Shown piece after piece: positions 11,543-20,033 of a stretch of 64,000 nt of DNA (position 1 is its first letter; each line of letters begins with the position of its first letter). A model generated the notes under the pieces. That model saw only the letters and a program-made list of their open reading frames with translations. It searched no databases and was not told the origin of the DNA. A program made the translations under genes and the position numbers. Origin of the DNA: Babylonia areolata (taxonomy: Eukaryota > Mollusca > Gastropoda > Neogastropoda > Buccinidae); the NCBI RefSeq assembly GCF_041734735.1, contig NC_134900.1, positions 35,830,283 through 35,894,282 of the forward strand. Direction: 5' to 3'.

Positions 11543-14500
11543 CACACACATTTATTTTCTTATCAGAACTATTGTAATTGTAAAGTACTTTGAGCAAAAT
11601 CATTTGATTAGGTGCTATATAAGTAAACTTAATATTTTCAGTTAACATAGATATGACAGCCATTTCACTCTTAGTCTCCGTTCCATTTTTTTTCTGTCAA
11701 TTAAATCGCCACAAGATATAATAAACAAGACTGAGTGTAGTTGCCTGTTCACCACATGCTGACACACCACCTACTATCCTCCCTGCTGACGATAATGGGA
11801 TCCAGCTGTTCTCTCCACAGATGAACTGAAACCATGGCCAAGAAAGTAATTTTTGGTGGGAGGGAGTGAATCGGAATATATTTCCCTGCACAGTCTGATG
11901 TGGTATAATTACATTGATGGATTCTGTAGGAAAATGGTGTGGTTATATTTCAAAGAAAGTGCCATGCAAGATGGTACTGGTTTAACAAAACACAAAATTT
12001 TTAACAGCTAGTGTTACACTGCATTTCTTTCACTGTAACAATAGGCACAGAGAGAAATAGAAAGAGGGGTGTTAAATTCAGTTTAAAAAGTTGACATGAA
12101 AATTTTTTTTTGTTTGTTTTTGTGTTTTTTTTTTCTTCGTTTGTTTGTTTTTTTGTTGTTGTTTTTTTTATAACATGAACTTGTGAATAAACCCACATTG
12201 GCAAGTTTCCAAGATTTGACTTTGATGATGATGTTTAGTTCGCCAGGCGCTTTACACTCTGATGTTGACCAAGCAGGGATCCTTTGAAACACTGTTTCAT
12301 TGTCTTGCATTACATTTTTTTGTCACAACAGATTTCTTTGTGAGAAATTCAGGCTGCTCTCACTAAGGAAATGGTTTTCTCTGTGTGAAATTCACGCTGC
12401 TGTCACCAAGGACTTATATTTCTCTGTGTGAAATTCACGCTGCTGTCACCAAGGACATATATTTCTCTGTGTGAAATTCACGCTGTTGTCACCAAGGACA
12501 TATATTTCTCTGTGTGAAATTCACACTGTCACCAAGGACATATATTTCTCTGTGTGAAATTCACACTGTTGTCACCAAGGACATATATTTCTCTGTGTGA
12601 AATTCACACTGTTGTCACCAAGGACATATATTTCTCTGTGTGAAATTCACACTGTTGTCACCAAGGACATATATTTCTCTGTGTGAAATTCACACTGTTG
12701 TCACCAAGGACATATATTTCTCTGTGTGAAATTCACTCTGTTGTCACCAAGGACATATATTTCTCTGTGTGAAATTCACACTGTTGTCACCAAGGACATA
12801 TATTTCTCTGTGTGAAATTCACACTGTTGTCACCAAGGACATATATTTCTCTGTGTGAAATTCACACTGTTGTCACCAAGTAAACAGAGAGCATGACCAC
12901 AATGTAGTGCCACAGTTTGTTTTGTTGTTTTTTCTACTTCTTCTTTTTTCTGTCTGCAAGTGTATTTATTTTACAATTAAAGAAGACTTCTTTTGGAGGG
13001 AAATCAGACACTTGAATCTTGTAATATGGGTTATGTCCCTTTGCTAAGGAAAAGGGCCCAAACATGTGTATGTTTCGTATTTTTGTCATCAACAAAGAGA
13101 GATGTCCCAGCTTCTTTTTGAACATTTGGCAAAGTACTCATGAAATATTCCATACAGAATGCATCCAGTGACTACTTCAAGATGTTCTTTGTTTCTCTCT
13201 GGGGACATCACTCACAGTGCCCAGCAAATTCTGATTATTGTCTGTTGTGATTATTGTCTATTGTGTTAGAAGCAGTAGGCTTCTTTCAGGCATTAACCCC
13301 CCCCCCCCCCCCCTCCCCTCTCTCTCTCTCTCTCTCTCTCTGATCTCTGTTTCTCTCTGTCTTTTCTTTCTCTCCCTCTCTGTCTCCTCTCTGTTTCTTT
13401 CTCCCTCCCCTTCCCCCCTCTGCTATCTTTTCTGTTGGTGGGCGTGTCAGCATTTTTAGAAGAATAACAGGGTTTGGGGGCTTCTTAGTCATTTGTTTTT
13501 TGTGCTTTTTTTACGGTGGTAATTTTGTGTGTATTTTTTTGTAGGTGTGGGGGAGGATGTTAGGAAATGTAATAGTGGTCTGCAAGTTCCATTTGGGAGA
13601 AGCTCCCAGGCTCAGCTGTGTGAAGTGCTCCCTGTGGGGCCTAAAGGGACTCCCTGTGGAGTCTGTCGTGCCCTACCTGTCCCTTCATCCGTTAACTCCA
13701 TTTTCTGAGGGACTGCCTCGTCCCCTCCTCCCTCACCTTAATGTGGACCTCCCTGGGAGACTGTATTACCCCATCTCATCTCACAGCGCCCGTGCTGTCT
13801 GTCCCCCAGTAATTCTATTTTCTGGTTGTCTCTCTCTGTGCGGGGCTGATTAGCTCGGCTGGTGGTACGGTTTTCAAGCTGCCTTGATGTCATTTTCCAG
13901 GTTATTTGAGGCCCTGCTTTAAATTTTGCTATTATTATTCTGTGCAGTAACCTATCACAATGTTTTTTCTCAGGATTAAGTTCTCAGCCACCAGCCTCTC
14001 AGGTCTCTAAAGACTGGGAGTGAATCGGTACAGAGAGACAGGAGGAAGGAGAAAATGGTGAAGTACCAGTTTGGTACTTTACCAGTTTTTCCAGGAAGCG
14101 TATGAAAAAGGGATATTAGGTAGTGTAGAGAATGCAGAGGCTGGACACACAAGACTGATTCAGAGCAGCGGAAGTCCTGTGACGATTGGCCAGTGAGATT
14201 GTGTGTCTTGGAGCTGGACCGGAACCTGAGAGTAATGTAGTTCATGATTGGTTGAACAGGTTTTATTTCATGGCGCAGTGGGTCACCTGCTGATTAATTA
14301 GTGCTTATGCTAATTAACTCGGTCTTCACAGGGAATGTGTAGGAAGGGACTGAGAGTGGCTGGAGAAAGAACGCAAATGATGGAGGAAGGGAGAGTAGAG
14401 ATGGTGTAGAGTTTGTGGAAGGAAAAGACTTGCAGCTGAAATCTTTGGAAGTCTGGGATGTTGGATAGCCATTTTCTGAATGCCTGCAGAAACCAGTACA

Positions 14501-17500
14501 CTCTCCACCCTGTGGAAGTTCACTCATTTCAGCAAGCATTTGTTTTCATATTTTGTGTGTCTTTAGATAGTCTGCATGCCAAAAACTACTCCAGTGCCAA
14601 CGCAGATAATCTTTTTCTTATTCATACTTATTCTGTCTCCCCACCCCCACCCACTCTCCCAACCCCCATCCAAACCTGCCCTGTCATGTACTCAGGATTA
14701 TCTGCTTGTGCAAACTTGTAAACAGAGGTAGTTTGATGTAAACAGTGTGTGTTCACTTCTGCCTCAATTCCTCAAGCCTGACTATATAAAGTAGATGGCA
14801 TTGCAAACTGCAGTGATCCCATGACAAGTGTCACCAGCGCCAAGCATTGTGATCCAAGGGAGGCAACCACTGCTTGGCTTGTGCGTGGATAGATAGATGG
14901 CTGTCATGTCCCTGGAAAACTGTTTCCAGTGATAACATTGTGTGTGGAAACTGGTCATCTGCATTGTAATATACAATTATTGCCATACGTGATATACTGA
15001 CTACCACAATGTGTGATAGACATTGACTGCATTGTGTGATAATGACTGCTGTGTGAAATATATACTGACTGCCGTGTCACATATACATTGGTTGCAATGA
15101 TTATCATGTGACATACATTGACTGCAATGGTAACCATGTGTGTGACTGCAGTGTTACACATATACTGACTGCAGTGTACGATATTACGATATACATTGAC
15201 TGGAATGTGAGATACATATGCTGACTGCAGTGTGACATATTGGTGTGTGTGTGTATAAATATATCTGTCTGTGTATCTATACACACACACACACACACAC
15301 ACACATATAAATATATATATAGAGAGAGAGAGCATAAATATATATATAGCATAAATATATATAATATACATGGTATATAATAAAGACTGTAATTGATTGC
15401 AGGCCCCGTCTGGCGGAGATAACAGCAGTGCTGAAGGCGATCACCACCTTGTTACAGTCCCTGAAGAAGGCTCCTTCCAACTGTGGTCAGTATCAGACTC
15501 CCTTTGTTGCCCTCGCTCTGTCACTAACAGAAATATATAGTGCTGTATCCACTTCTTATTCGTTGGTGGGCTACGACTACCATGTTCACACATATACATG
15601 TATGAGAGGGCTTTTTTATGCATGACTGTTCTTATTGTGCCATATCGGCAACAGTACTCCATTTTGGAGGTGGTTGTTGTATTGTTTGGAACTTTTTTTG
15701 CACAGGTATATTTGATCCAATCACAGATTGGCTGACAAAATGCTAAAGGCTTTCTGTACCAACCAGATTTAGTATCAGTCCAGTTAGACCCTTAGGATTG
15801 GTCACCATTTAGTCGCCTTGTTTCCCCTGCATTTTTTTTTTTTTTTATTGGAAAAAGAAAGAAAAACACATAATGGGTGGTATGTTTTATTCAGCACATT
15901 AGATATAAAAGATTAATCATTGAACTCATAGGTGGTACTTCTTCCCATGAATGGAACAAGGGAAGCAACTCAGGGGTGGTACTTCTTCCCATGAATGGAA
16001 CAAGGGAAGCAACTCAGGATAGTTTTGAGTTTCAAAAAAGAAGGGATGTAACTGGGAGGACAGATGCCTCCTCATTGTCTGCAGTGAAAATGAAAGGATC
16101 AAACATTCTTTTACTATTTTTATCTTTTTCTTTATTCCACAGAAAGTTGGTGCATTGTGGAAAGAGTGGGGGTGGGGGGGTAATTTTGTTTCTTGTGGAA
16201 AATAAATGGGGAAGTTGATTTTCTTACAATGTTTAGGTTTCCCCCAAATTGATCATTGAACTGGTAGAAACCATATCAACATAGTTGATTCTGTCTCAGA
16301 AGACAGAAAACTGACATCAAGAAAAGTTGATAACATTTATCAATAGTCGGTTCAAGGTTGGGAGAAAATAAAACTTGATTTCTTTACTTCAGTTGATCAA
16401 ATGTGATGAGTATGTACTTTGTTAATCTGTAGCATTTAAGTTGCTTTTCTTATATGTTATTGAAGTTTATGTTTTGATTGGTATCTTCATATTGTAATGT
16501 ATTCGATCAGCCCACATTTATTACTGCTTTAGACGTTATTGCCATTATACAGTTCTGTGTGGTCAGCTGTTTCATGATTGTTTTGCCTTGTTTCTACTGT
16601 GCATTGAGGAAGACAGAATGGTTAAGCTGCTTATCTACCAATACAGTATCCATAAGGGTCAGGGTTCAAATCCCCGTCTCTCTCTCTCTCTCTCTTCTAA
16701 GTTTGACTGAAAAATTAAACTGAGATTTTTTAATTATTCAGATGAGGCGATAAACTGAAATGGTGTGTGCAGCACACACTGAAAATGAATCGGTAGTATT
16801 ATGGTTTGTCCTCTGGGAAAATTCTGTGGAAGAAATTAACTCTGATAGGTTCACATGTATATGCATGCACTCAAGGCCGTTGGGTTATGCAGCTAGTCAG
16901 ACATCTGCCAGATGTATCAGCACGTAATGGATTTGACCAAAAGCTGCAACGTGTGCCTCCTTGAGAAACTAAAGCTTTGCCATGTTGTGTAAACAGTGTG
17001 TTGTACAGTGTTGGTTGTTTGTGGTGTGACAGCACACAACACTGGTTTCACAGTACAGTGAACTATGTGGTCCGCACAAACACTAGTCCCACAGTACAGT
17101 GAACCATGCGATCCACACAGAGGATTTAAGAAAGACACTGGCCATTCAGCAACAATCACACACACTGCCACGTAATATTTGTTTCAGATGACGTCATTGC
17201 ATTGCGTCATAATTATATCTACGCCATACACAAAGAGTGCATTGTACGGTGTTGGTTGTTGCGGTGTGACAGTGGAGGCAGCATTGTGACTTTGCCATGT
17301 CGTGTAAACAGCACGTTGTACAGTGTGTGTTGTTTGTGGTGTGACTGTGTCTTTGCAATGTTGTGTAAACAGTGCGTTGTACAGTGTGTCATTTGTGGTG
17401 TACAGTGTCTTTTGTCATGTTGTGTAAACAGCATATTGTACAGTGTGTATCGTTTGTGGTGTGACAGTGTGTCTTTGCAATGTTGTGTAAACAGTGCGTT

Positions 17501-17821
17501 GTGCAGTGTCATTTGTGGTGTAACAGTGTCTTTCGTCATGTTGTGTAAACAGCACGTTGTACAGTGTGTATCGTTTGTGGTGTGACAGTGGAGGCGGCAT
17601 TGTGACTTAATTTTTTGTGTAAACTGAGTTGTACAGTGTGTGTTGTTTATGGTGTTACAGTGGAGGCAGCAGTGTGGCAGCAGGTGATCGCGTTGTACCC
17701 AGCGCTGGTGGAGTGCACCACCTCCTCCTCCCCCCACGTCACCCGCGCCTTGAAGGACGCTCTGCATGAGTACCGCGACCTGCTGACCCCACCCTCTGGC
17801 CATGTGCAGAACGGGCGGTGA
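2342..17821 (+). CDS. MON2: MON2 homologue, C-terminal part (seven spliced exons)
   Basis: MON2 is a large peripheral membrane protein related to the Sec7-family Arf GEFs BIG/GBF but without a Sec7 domain; with DOP1 it acts at the trans-Golgi and endosomes in endosome-to-Golgi recycling. Seven exons (2342-2459, 4922-4988, 5862-5922, 7466-7592, 10100-10301, 15403-15485, 17661-17821) join in phase into about 272 residues that I recognise as the end of animal MON2. Diagnostic stretches are [73 protein letters not shown] and the final VQNG before the stop. Every intron is GT-AG. The rest of the protein (well over 1,000 residues in the family) must lie left of the window. Identity rests on remembered family sequence, not on a search. 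Confidence 0.93.
2735..2876 (+). mobile_element. SINE family B-like 3' variant
   Basis: GGGTTTATGCGTCGGTCACG, CATCTGCT, later AGCAGATGTAGTGTGGCATA and the tail GAAACTGAAACTGAAATT. An extra 40-50 bp separates the two halves of the CATCTGCT/AGCAGATG inverted pair; the copy at 42665-42790 has the same layout. Confidence 0.55.
2877..4359. other. MON2 intron, nothing recognised
   Basis: AT-rich unique-looking sequence without coding potential, SINE heads or tandem repeats that I could see. Confidence 0.5.
4360..4900 (+). repeat. 41-bp degenerate minisatellite upstream of MON2 exon 4922
   Basis: The unit is TGCCCAGATAAAGAATCATG followed by GTGTGGGGGGTCAGTGAAAAG; three units at 4521-4645 are nearly identical with a 41-bp period, and flanking units vary in length. 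The ORF that runs through it (4676-5395) is a by-product of the repeat. Confidence 0.85.
4922..4988 (+). CDS. MON2: MON2 exon, [21 protein letters not shown]
   Basis: A 67-nt exon with acceptor TTGCAG and donor GTGAGT. It enters in phase 1 and leaves with two bases, matching both neighbours. It encodes the [14 protein letters not shown] segment of MON2. It sits directly after a 41-bp minisatellite (4360-4900) and before long (CT)n tracts. Confidence 0.92.
5086..5490 (+). repeat. (CT)n cluster with a CTGCAGATGTCAACACA higher-order unit
   Basis: Long (CT)n blocks at 5090-5132, 5193-5220, 5251-5296 and 5433-5475 separated by repeats of GCAGATGTCAACACATCTAT, followed by (TG)n. It lies in the MON2 intron after the 4988 donor. 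Confidence 0.85.
5862..5922 (+). CDS. MON2: MON2 exon, [20 protein letters not shown]
   Basis: A 61-nt exon with acceptor TTCTGTTTCAG and donor GTGGGT, ending on a whole codon. The corresponding part of vertebrate MON2 (after the -FLFTK block, before -ISNEILPY) is poorly conserved, so this exon is placed by phase, splice signals and position. Confidence 0.85.
6284..6581 (+). repeat. 149-bp tandem duplication
   Basis: Two copies, 6284-6432 and 6433-6581, look identical by eye, from AATTTGAATGGTTGTTATC to GGCCTGACAGAACAT. It lies in a MON2 intron and contains no coding sequence. Confidence 0.9.
7180..7450 (+). mobile_element. Interspersed repeat D, joined to a family C remnant
   Basis: GGATACTTACATAGCGCCTA, TCCTCGGTCAGAGACTGAAC, GCACTTTACAAACACAGAGT and GCACAACAGGCTGCCAGCCT recur at 43848-43992. 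The right part (CACCATATAGGCAGCCACAC) matches the family C SINE body. The ATG-rich left edge may be a tail, in which case the element reads on the minus strand. Family not identified. Confidence 0.55.
7466..7592 (+). CDS. MON2: MON2 exon, [14 protein letters not shown]...[12 protein letters not shown]
   Basis: A 127-nt exon with acceptor TGTGTTTCAG and donor GTCAGT, leaving one base. It carries the conserved IRDEILPY and LNRGSIHS blocks. Just downstream, at 7720-8050, a T-rich degenerate array repeats a sequence resembling this exon's 3' end and donor. Confidence 0.93.
7720..8050 (+). repeat. T-rich degenerate array resembling the MON2 7592 donor
   Basis: Units of about 50-80 bp share a core like CACCTTTGTTGATCAGTCATG and TTGTACTACC separated by poly(T) with C or G. 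Cores are seen near 7719, 7782, 7838, 7909, 7956 and 8025. Confidence 0.6.
8915..9038 (-). mobile_element. SINE family C, 3' fragment
   Basis: TTCTTCTTCTTTGTTTGTGG, CAACTCCCACATTAACTAG and CAAGTGGGCTTTTACATGTA, then CGCCATGTAGGCAGCCATA. Confidence 0.75.
9341..9467 (+). repeat. 63-bp tandem duplication
   Basis: GGGTTAAAATGCTGTTCTG through GACTGATC...TTTATG occurs twice (9341 and 9404) with a few differences. Confidence 0.8.
10100..10301 (+). CDS. MON2: MON2 exon, [10 protein letters not shown]...[11 protein letters not shown]
   Basis: The largest exon here (202 nt), with acceptor TGTGCTTCAG and donor GTCAGT. It carries the best-conserved MON2 blocks in the window: [27 protein letters not shown] and [12 protein letters not shown] (the last Arg codon is split across the next intron). 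A (CA)n tract lies about 40 nt upstream of the acceptor. Confidence 0.95.
10365..10722 (-). mobile_element. SINE family B, full length
   Basis: This family shares its central domain with family A but ends in a different 3' part: GGACAAATCCATATATGCTA, CTGCTAGGCAGATGCCTGAC and a CAGTTTC tail. The tRNA-like head is at 10625-10720 (GGGATTCGATCCCATGCCC as box B). It lies in the MON2 intron just after the 10301 donor. Confidence 0.75.
11278..11352 (-). mobile_element. SINE family C, short 3' fragment
   Basis: TTCTTCTTCTTCACTCGTAT, GAATGGGCTTTTACGTGTA and CACCATGTAGGCAC. Confidence 0.65.
11570..11642 (+). mobile_element. Short LINE-like 3' tail remnant
   Basis: GTAAAGTACTTTGAGC and GGTGCTATATAAGTAAAC resemble the conserved 3' end of L2/Rex-type LINEs (compare the minus-strand end of 28831-29196). 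Too short to classify. Confidence 0.35.
12298..12372 (-). mobile_element. SINE family A, 3' tail fragment beside a minisatellite
   Basis: GTCACAACAGATTTC and AAATTCAGGCTGCTCTC match the 3' end of the family A SINE (compare 39608-39655 and 43735-43795, minus/plus). The fragment passes directly into the 43-bp array. Confidence 0.65.
12330..12881 (+). repeat. 43-bp minisatellite derived from a SINE tail
   Basis: About 12-13 units of TATATTTCTCTGTGTGAAAT, TCACACTGTTGTCACCAAGG, ACA. The right-hand units are nearly identical; the left-most are closest to the family A SINE 3' end (TTTCTTTGTGAGAAATTCAG, GCTGCTCTCACTAAGG). Confidence 0.92.
15000..15245 (+). repeat. Degenerate CTGACTGCAGTGT repeat before MON2 exon 15403
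   Basis: Short units of 25-40 bp built on ACATATACTGACTGCAGTGT, for example at about 15063, 15163 and 15219, followed by (TG)n, (CA)n and (TA)n to 15370. Confidence 0.65.
15403..15485 (+). CDS. MON2: MON2 exon, [20 protein letters not shown]
   Basis: An 83-nt exon with acceptor GATTGCAG and donor GTCAGT, in phase on both sides. It matches the MON2 segment equivalent to [20 protein letters not shown]. The intron just upstream is made of (TA)n, (CA)n and a degenerate CTGACTGCAGTGT repeat. Confidence 0.92.
15555..15668 (-). mobile_element. SINE family C, 3' fragment
   Basis: CTTCTTATTCGTTGGTGGGC, CTACGACTACCATGTTCACA, GAGGGCTTTTTTATGCATGA and CATATCGGCAACAGTACTCC. Confidence 0.65.
15931..16018 (+). 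repeat. 44-bp tandem duplication
   Basis: GGTGGTACTTCTTCCCATGA...GCAACTCAGG occurs twice, 15931-15974 and 15975-16018, without visible differences. Confidence 0.9.
16608..16985 (+). mobile_element. SINE family B, full length, with an internal (CT)n
   Basis: The head carries box B GGTTCAAATCCCCG followed directly by (CT)n; then ATTCAGATGAGGCGATAAAC, the GGACAA-like 3' part (TTACGTGCTGATAC on plus is diverged) and the end CTCCTTGAGAAACTAAAG. It lies in the MON2 intron before the last exon. Confidence 0.7.
16975..17640 (+). repeat. Degenerate 55-65-bp array abutting the last MON2 exon
   Basis: Units contain TTGTGTAAACAGCGTTGTAC, AGTGTGTGTTGTTTGTGGTG, TGACAGTGTCTTTGCAATG. At least ten units are visible, with two (17266, 17583) carrying GTGACAGTGGAGGC, nearly the exon's own acceptor and first bases. 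Confidence 0.85.
17661..17821 (+). CDS. MON2: MON2 terminal coding exon
   Basis: The exon carries [19 protein letters not shown] and ends ...SGHVQNGR with a TGA at 17819-17821, followed at once by TAG. Acceptor is GGTGTTACAG. The intron immediately upstream is a degenerate tandem array, some units of which copy the acceptor and the first exon bases (17266 and 17583). Confidence 0.95.
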
Positions 17822-19338
17822 TAGAGGGCGCCACGCAGCTTGGAGGATGTTGGTTGTGTGTCTGGCGACTGCGGGAAGGTGTAGACTCTTTTTCTGTTAC
17901 TGTATGGTACTGCTAGAGGGCTGTGTGAATGGTGGCGTTTGGTGGTACATGGATGCATATTTTGTCGTCATGGTTTCACTTTATTTATCCTGGTTTGTTT
18001 GTTTTTTTGTTTGTTTTTTATTAGGCTTTTGTTAGTGTGATGCACTCTTCTTTTTTTTTCTTAGTAATGTTTTTTCATGTTAACTTGGAACATTTTCTCT
18101 CTTTTTCTGAAAATTTGACGCAATGTACATGGTGGTTTGTTTTTTTTCAACTGACTGTTAAAAGATTATTTGTTGTTAATCAGATATTCACATCTTTGGA
18201 TGGATGAATTCAAGAGACTTTATATATTATCATGAACTCTGCAAGATAGAAGTGGTTCTGTCTCGGAGAAGCAGCATGGTGCAGTTTGTCATTTTCTTTC
18301 TGACTTTGCAACAGTTATAAATTTTCTAGTCTCAGAACATTGTAACTGCTGTTGGATCTTGCTGACTATAAACAGATTGGAAGAGAAGACATTATGGATG
18401 AGCTTTCAAGTCTGATGGCATGTGCATGTTAAAAAAAAAAAATCTCCTGTATCATAAGTGTGTACACCTGGCTGCGTTTACTTCAGGCCCACTGTTGTCT
18501 TGTTGGACAGGTATTTTGTGTACAGGTAGCGGATAGGTGTCACTGCTCTTGTATAGGTTGGCGATCAGACTGCTGTCAAGTATTGTCAAAGGTAGATGTG
18601 GACACCGTAACATGGCTCGGTTATCTCTGACTACAAGGGTTCCAGTTGGTAATTTTATTGTGGGGTTAGGTTTAAAAAGGTTAAGATTTCCTGTATCCTT
18701 TAATCACCAAAGGGACATAATTTCATTATTGCTGTATCTGGGATCTGACATATGAAGACTGGGCCCATTTCGCTCCTTCCAAGGCTGGGACCACTCCTCT
18801 CCTTCCATTTTAATCTTCTCCAAGTCAAGTCAGGTACCAATTCACACCTGGATAGAGGAAATTTCCCACCCCCAGGACACAAAACCAAGCTGAAATGGGT
18901 TGATGGTTTTGGGAGTTGGTCACAAGAGTTGTGCCAAAGGGGAGGCAATAACTGGCCCTCACTTTAAACATAATTTTACAGTGGGATTGGGAGAGGCCAA
19001 GTGCCGTCACAGATTTTCCCACTCTCGCAATTCACGTGAACTAATTATATCGAGTTCCTCTTCCAAAGTAAAAACCAAAAAAATGTTCTTTTTCAAAATG
19101 TCTGGGAAAAAAAAAAGATAATGCAGTTTTTTAAGAACTTTTAAAGTTTGATGTCCAACTGAAGTTTACTTTTTCTATTAAAGAAAAACTTGTTTCAAAG
19201 TTCTTTAAATGTTCAAAATGCACCAATTAATGTGGAGAAAGAAAAAAAAAAGCAAACTAAAAAGATAATGCGGTTTTTTTGTGTGAAAACTTTTGAAGTT
19301 TGATGTTCCAATGAAGTCTACCATGTTTTCTAATAAAT
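17822..19338 (+). other. Probable MON2 3' untranslated region and flank
   Basis: AT/T-rich sequence without coding potential follows the stop. I found no canonical AATAAA before about 19333-19338, although variant signals such as TATAAA occur (about 18368), so the real transcript end is not fixed. A stretch at about 18830-18960 (CACCTGGATAGAGGAAATT..., GGGGAGGCAATAACTGG) looks like part of an interspersed repeat. Confidence 0.4.
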
Positions 19339-19390
19339 AAAAGTGTTCTAATTTCTTCTTGTATTGTTCAAAATACACCACCATCACATG
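19113..19390 (+). repeat. Old tandem duplication of about 147 bp
   Basis: AAAAAGATAATGCAGTTTTT...TGTTCAAAATGCACCA at 19113-19227 recurs diverged at 19259-19381. Confidence 0.6.
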
Positions 19391-19599
19391 TAAAAAAAAA
19401 AAAATAAATAAAATAAAAATAGAAAAAAAAATGCAATGTTTCCAAAAAAAGCAATATTTCTGAAAATGTGTTTTAAATCTAGGAAAGTGCAAAGAAAAAA
19501 AAGTAAGAAAAGTTTCCAGTGTGCCATCCACAAACCCAAACCTCCACCCGTCCTCGTGTGCTGCTTTTTTAATTGAATTGTCTGCAACACTCACTGCAA

Positions 19600-19800
19600 A
19601 GTCGTCCCTCATTGGCTGTTTGCTAAGTCTTCCCGCACTGGCTGTTTTCTGTGTCATCATTTTTCATTGGTGACACCGCCAAGGCTGTCTATCCTCAGTT
19701 TCCATTGGTTGACTTTGCAGGGAGCAGTGTTCACATTTGCAGAAATTTCAAGTATATAAGGAAGGACACCAGGTCGGGGTTTGTGGATGGTGCACAGCAA
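19600..19800 (+). promoter_or_regulatory. Possible core promoter: TATA box with three CCAAT-type boxes
   Basis: TATATAAGG at 19753-19761 is preceded by three ATTGG (inverted CCAAT) motifs at about 19611, 19667 and 19706, two of them in similar contexts (TCATTGGCTGTTT, and CACTGGCTGTTTTC nearby). The spacing of the nearest CCAAT to TATA (about 45 bp) suits a polymerase II promoter. No convincing long ORF follows, so the target is unknown and the match could be chance. Confidence 0.3.
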
Positions 19801-19967
19801 AACTTCTCTTGGGAAAACTTTTGACCATGAGAACTTTTTTTTTTCTTCACACCTGGCTTTCCAGACATTTAAAAAAAATAATAAAATTTTAAAAAATTGC
19901 ATTTCAATCTGACTTTTCCTACACAAAGTCCAACACTGGTTTGTTTACAATTTTATTCTGATGAATA

Positions 19968-20033
19968 CTATACACCGATACCCATTTCCTCAACACACTT
20001 TTTATCTGGCATGGCTGAAGTTCTGGTCAATAA
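19968..20033 (-). CDS. Putative terminal exon of the unidentified gene
   Basis: The acceptor is excellent: a long T-rich tract, TTTTTTTCTGTTTCAG in transcript sense. It encodes LLTRTSAMPDKKCVEEMGIG plus V and a stop. A minus-strand AATAAA (19952-19957) lies only about 10 nt past the stop, which would make a very short 3'UTR. Confidence 0.3.
   Translation of the reverse strand, partial: LLTRTSAMPDKKCVEEMGIGV

Noticed and set aside
12330-12881. CRISPR-like regular repeats
   Set aside because: The units are contiguous with no unique spacers, in an animal intron; it is a minisatellite.
13845-13900. tRNA-like box A (GATTAGCTCGGCTGGTGG)
   Set aside because: No box B follows at the right distance and no cloverleaf can be drawn.
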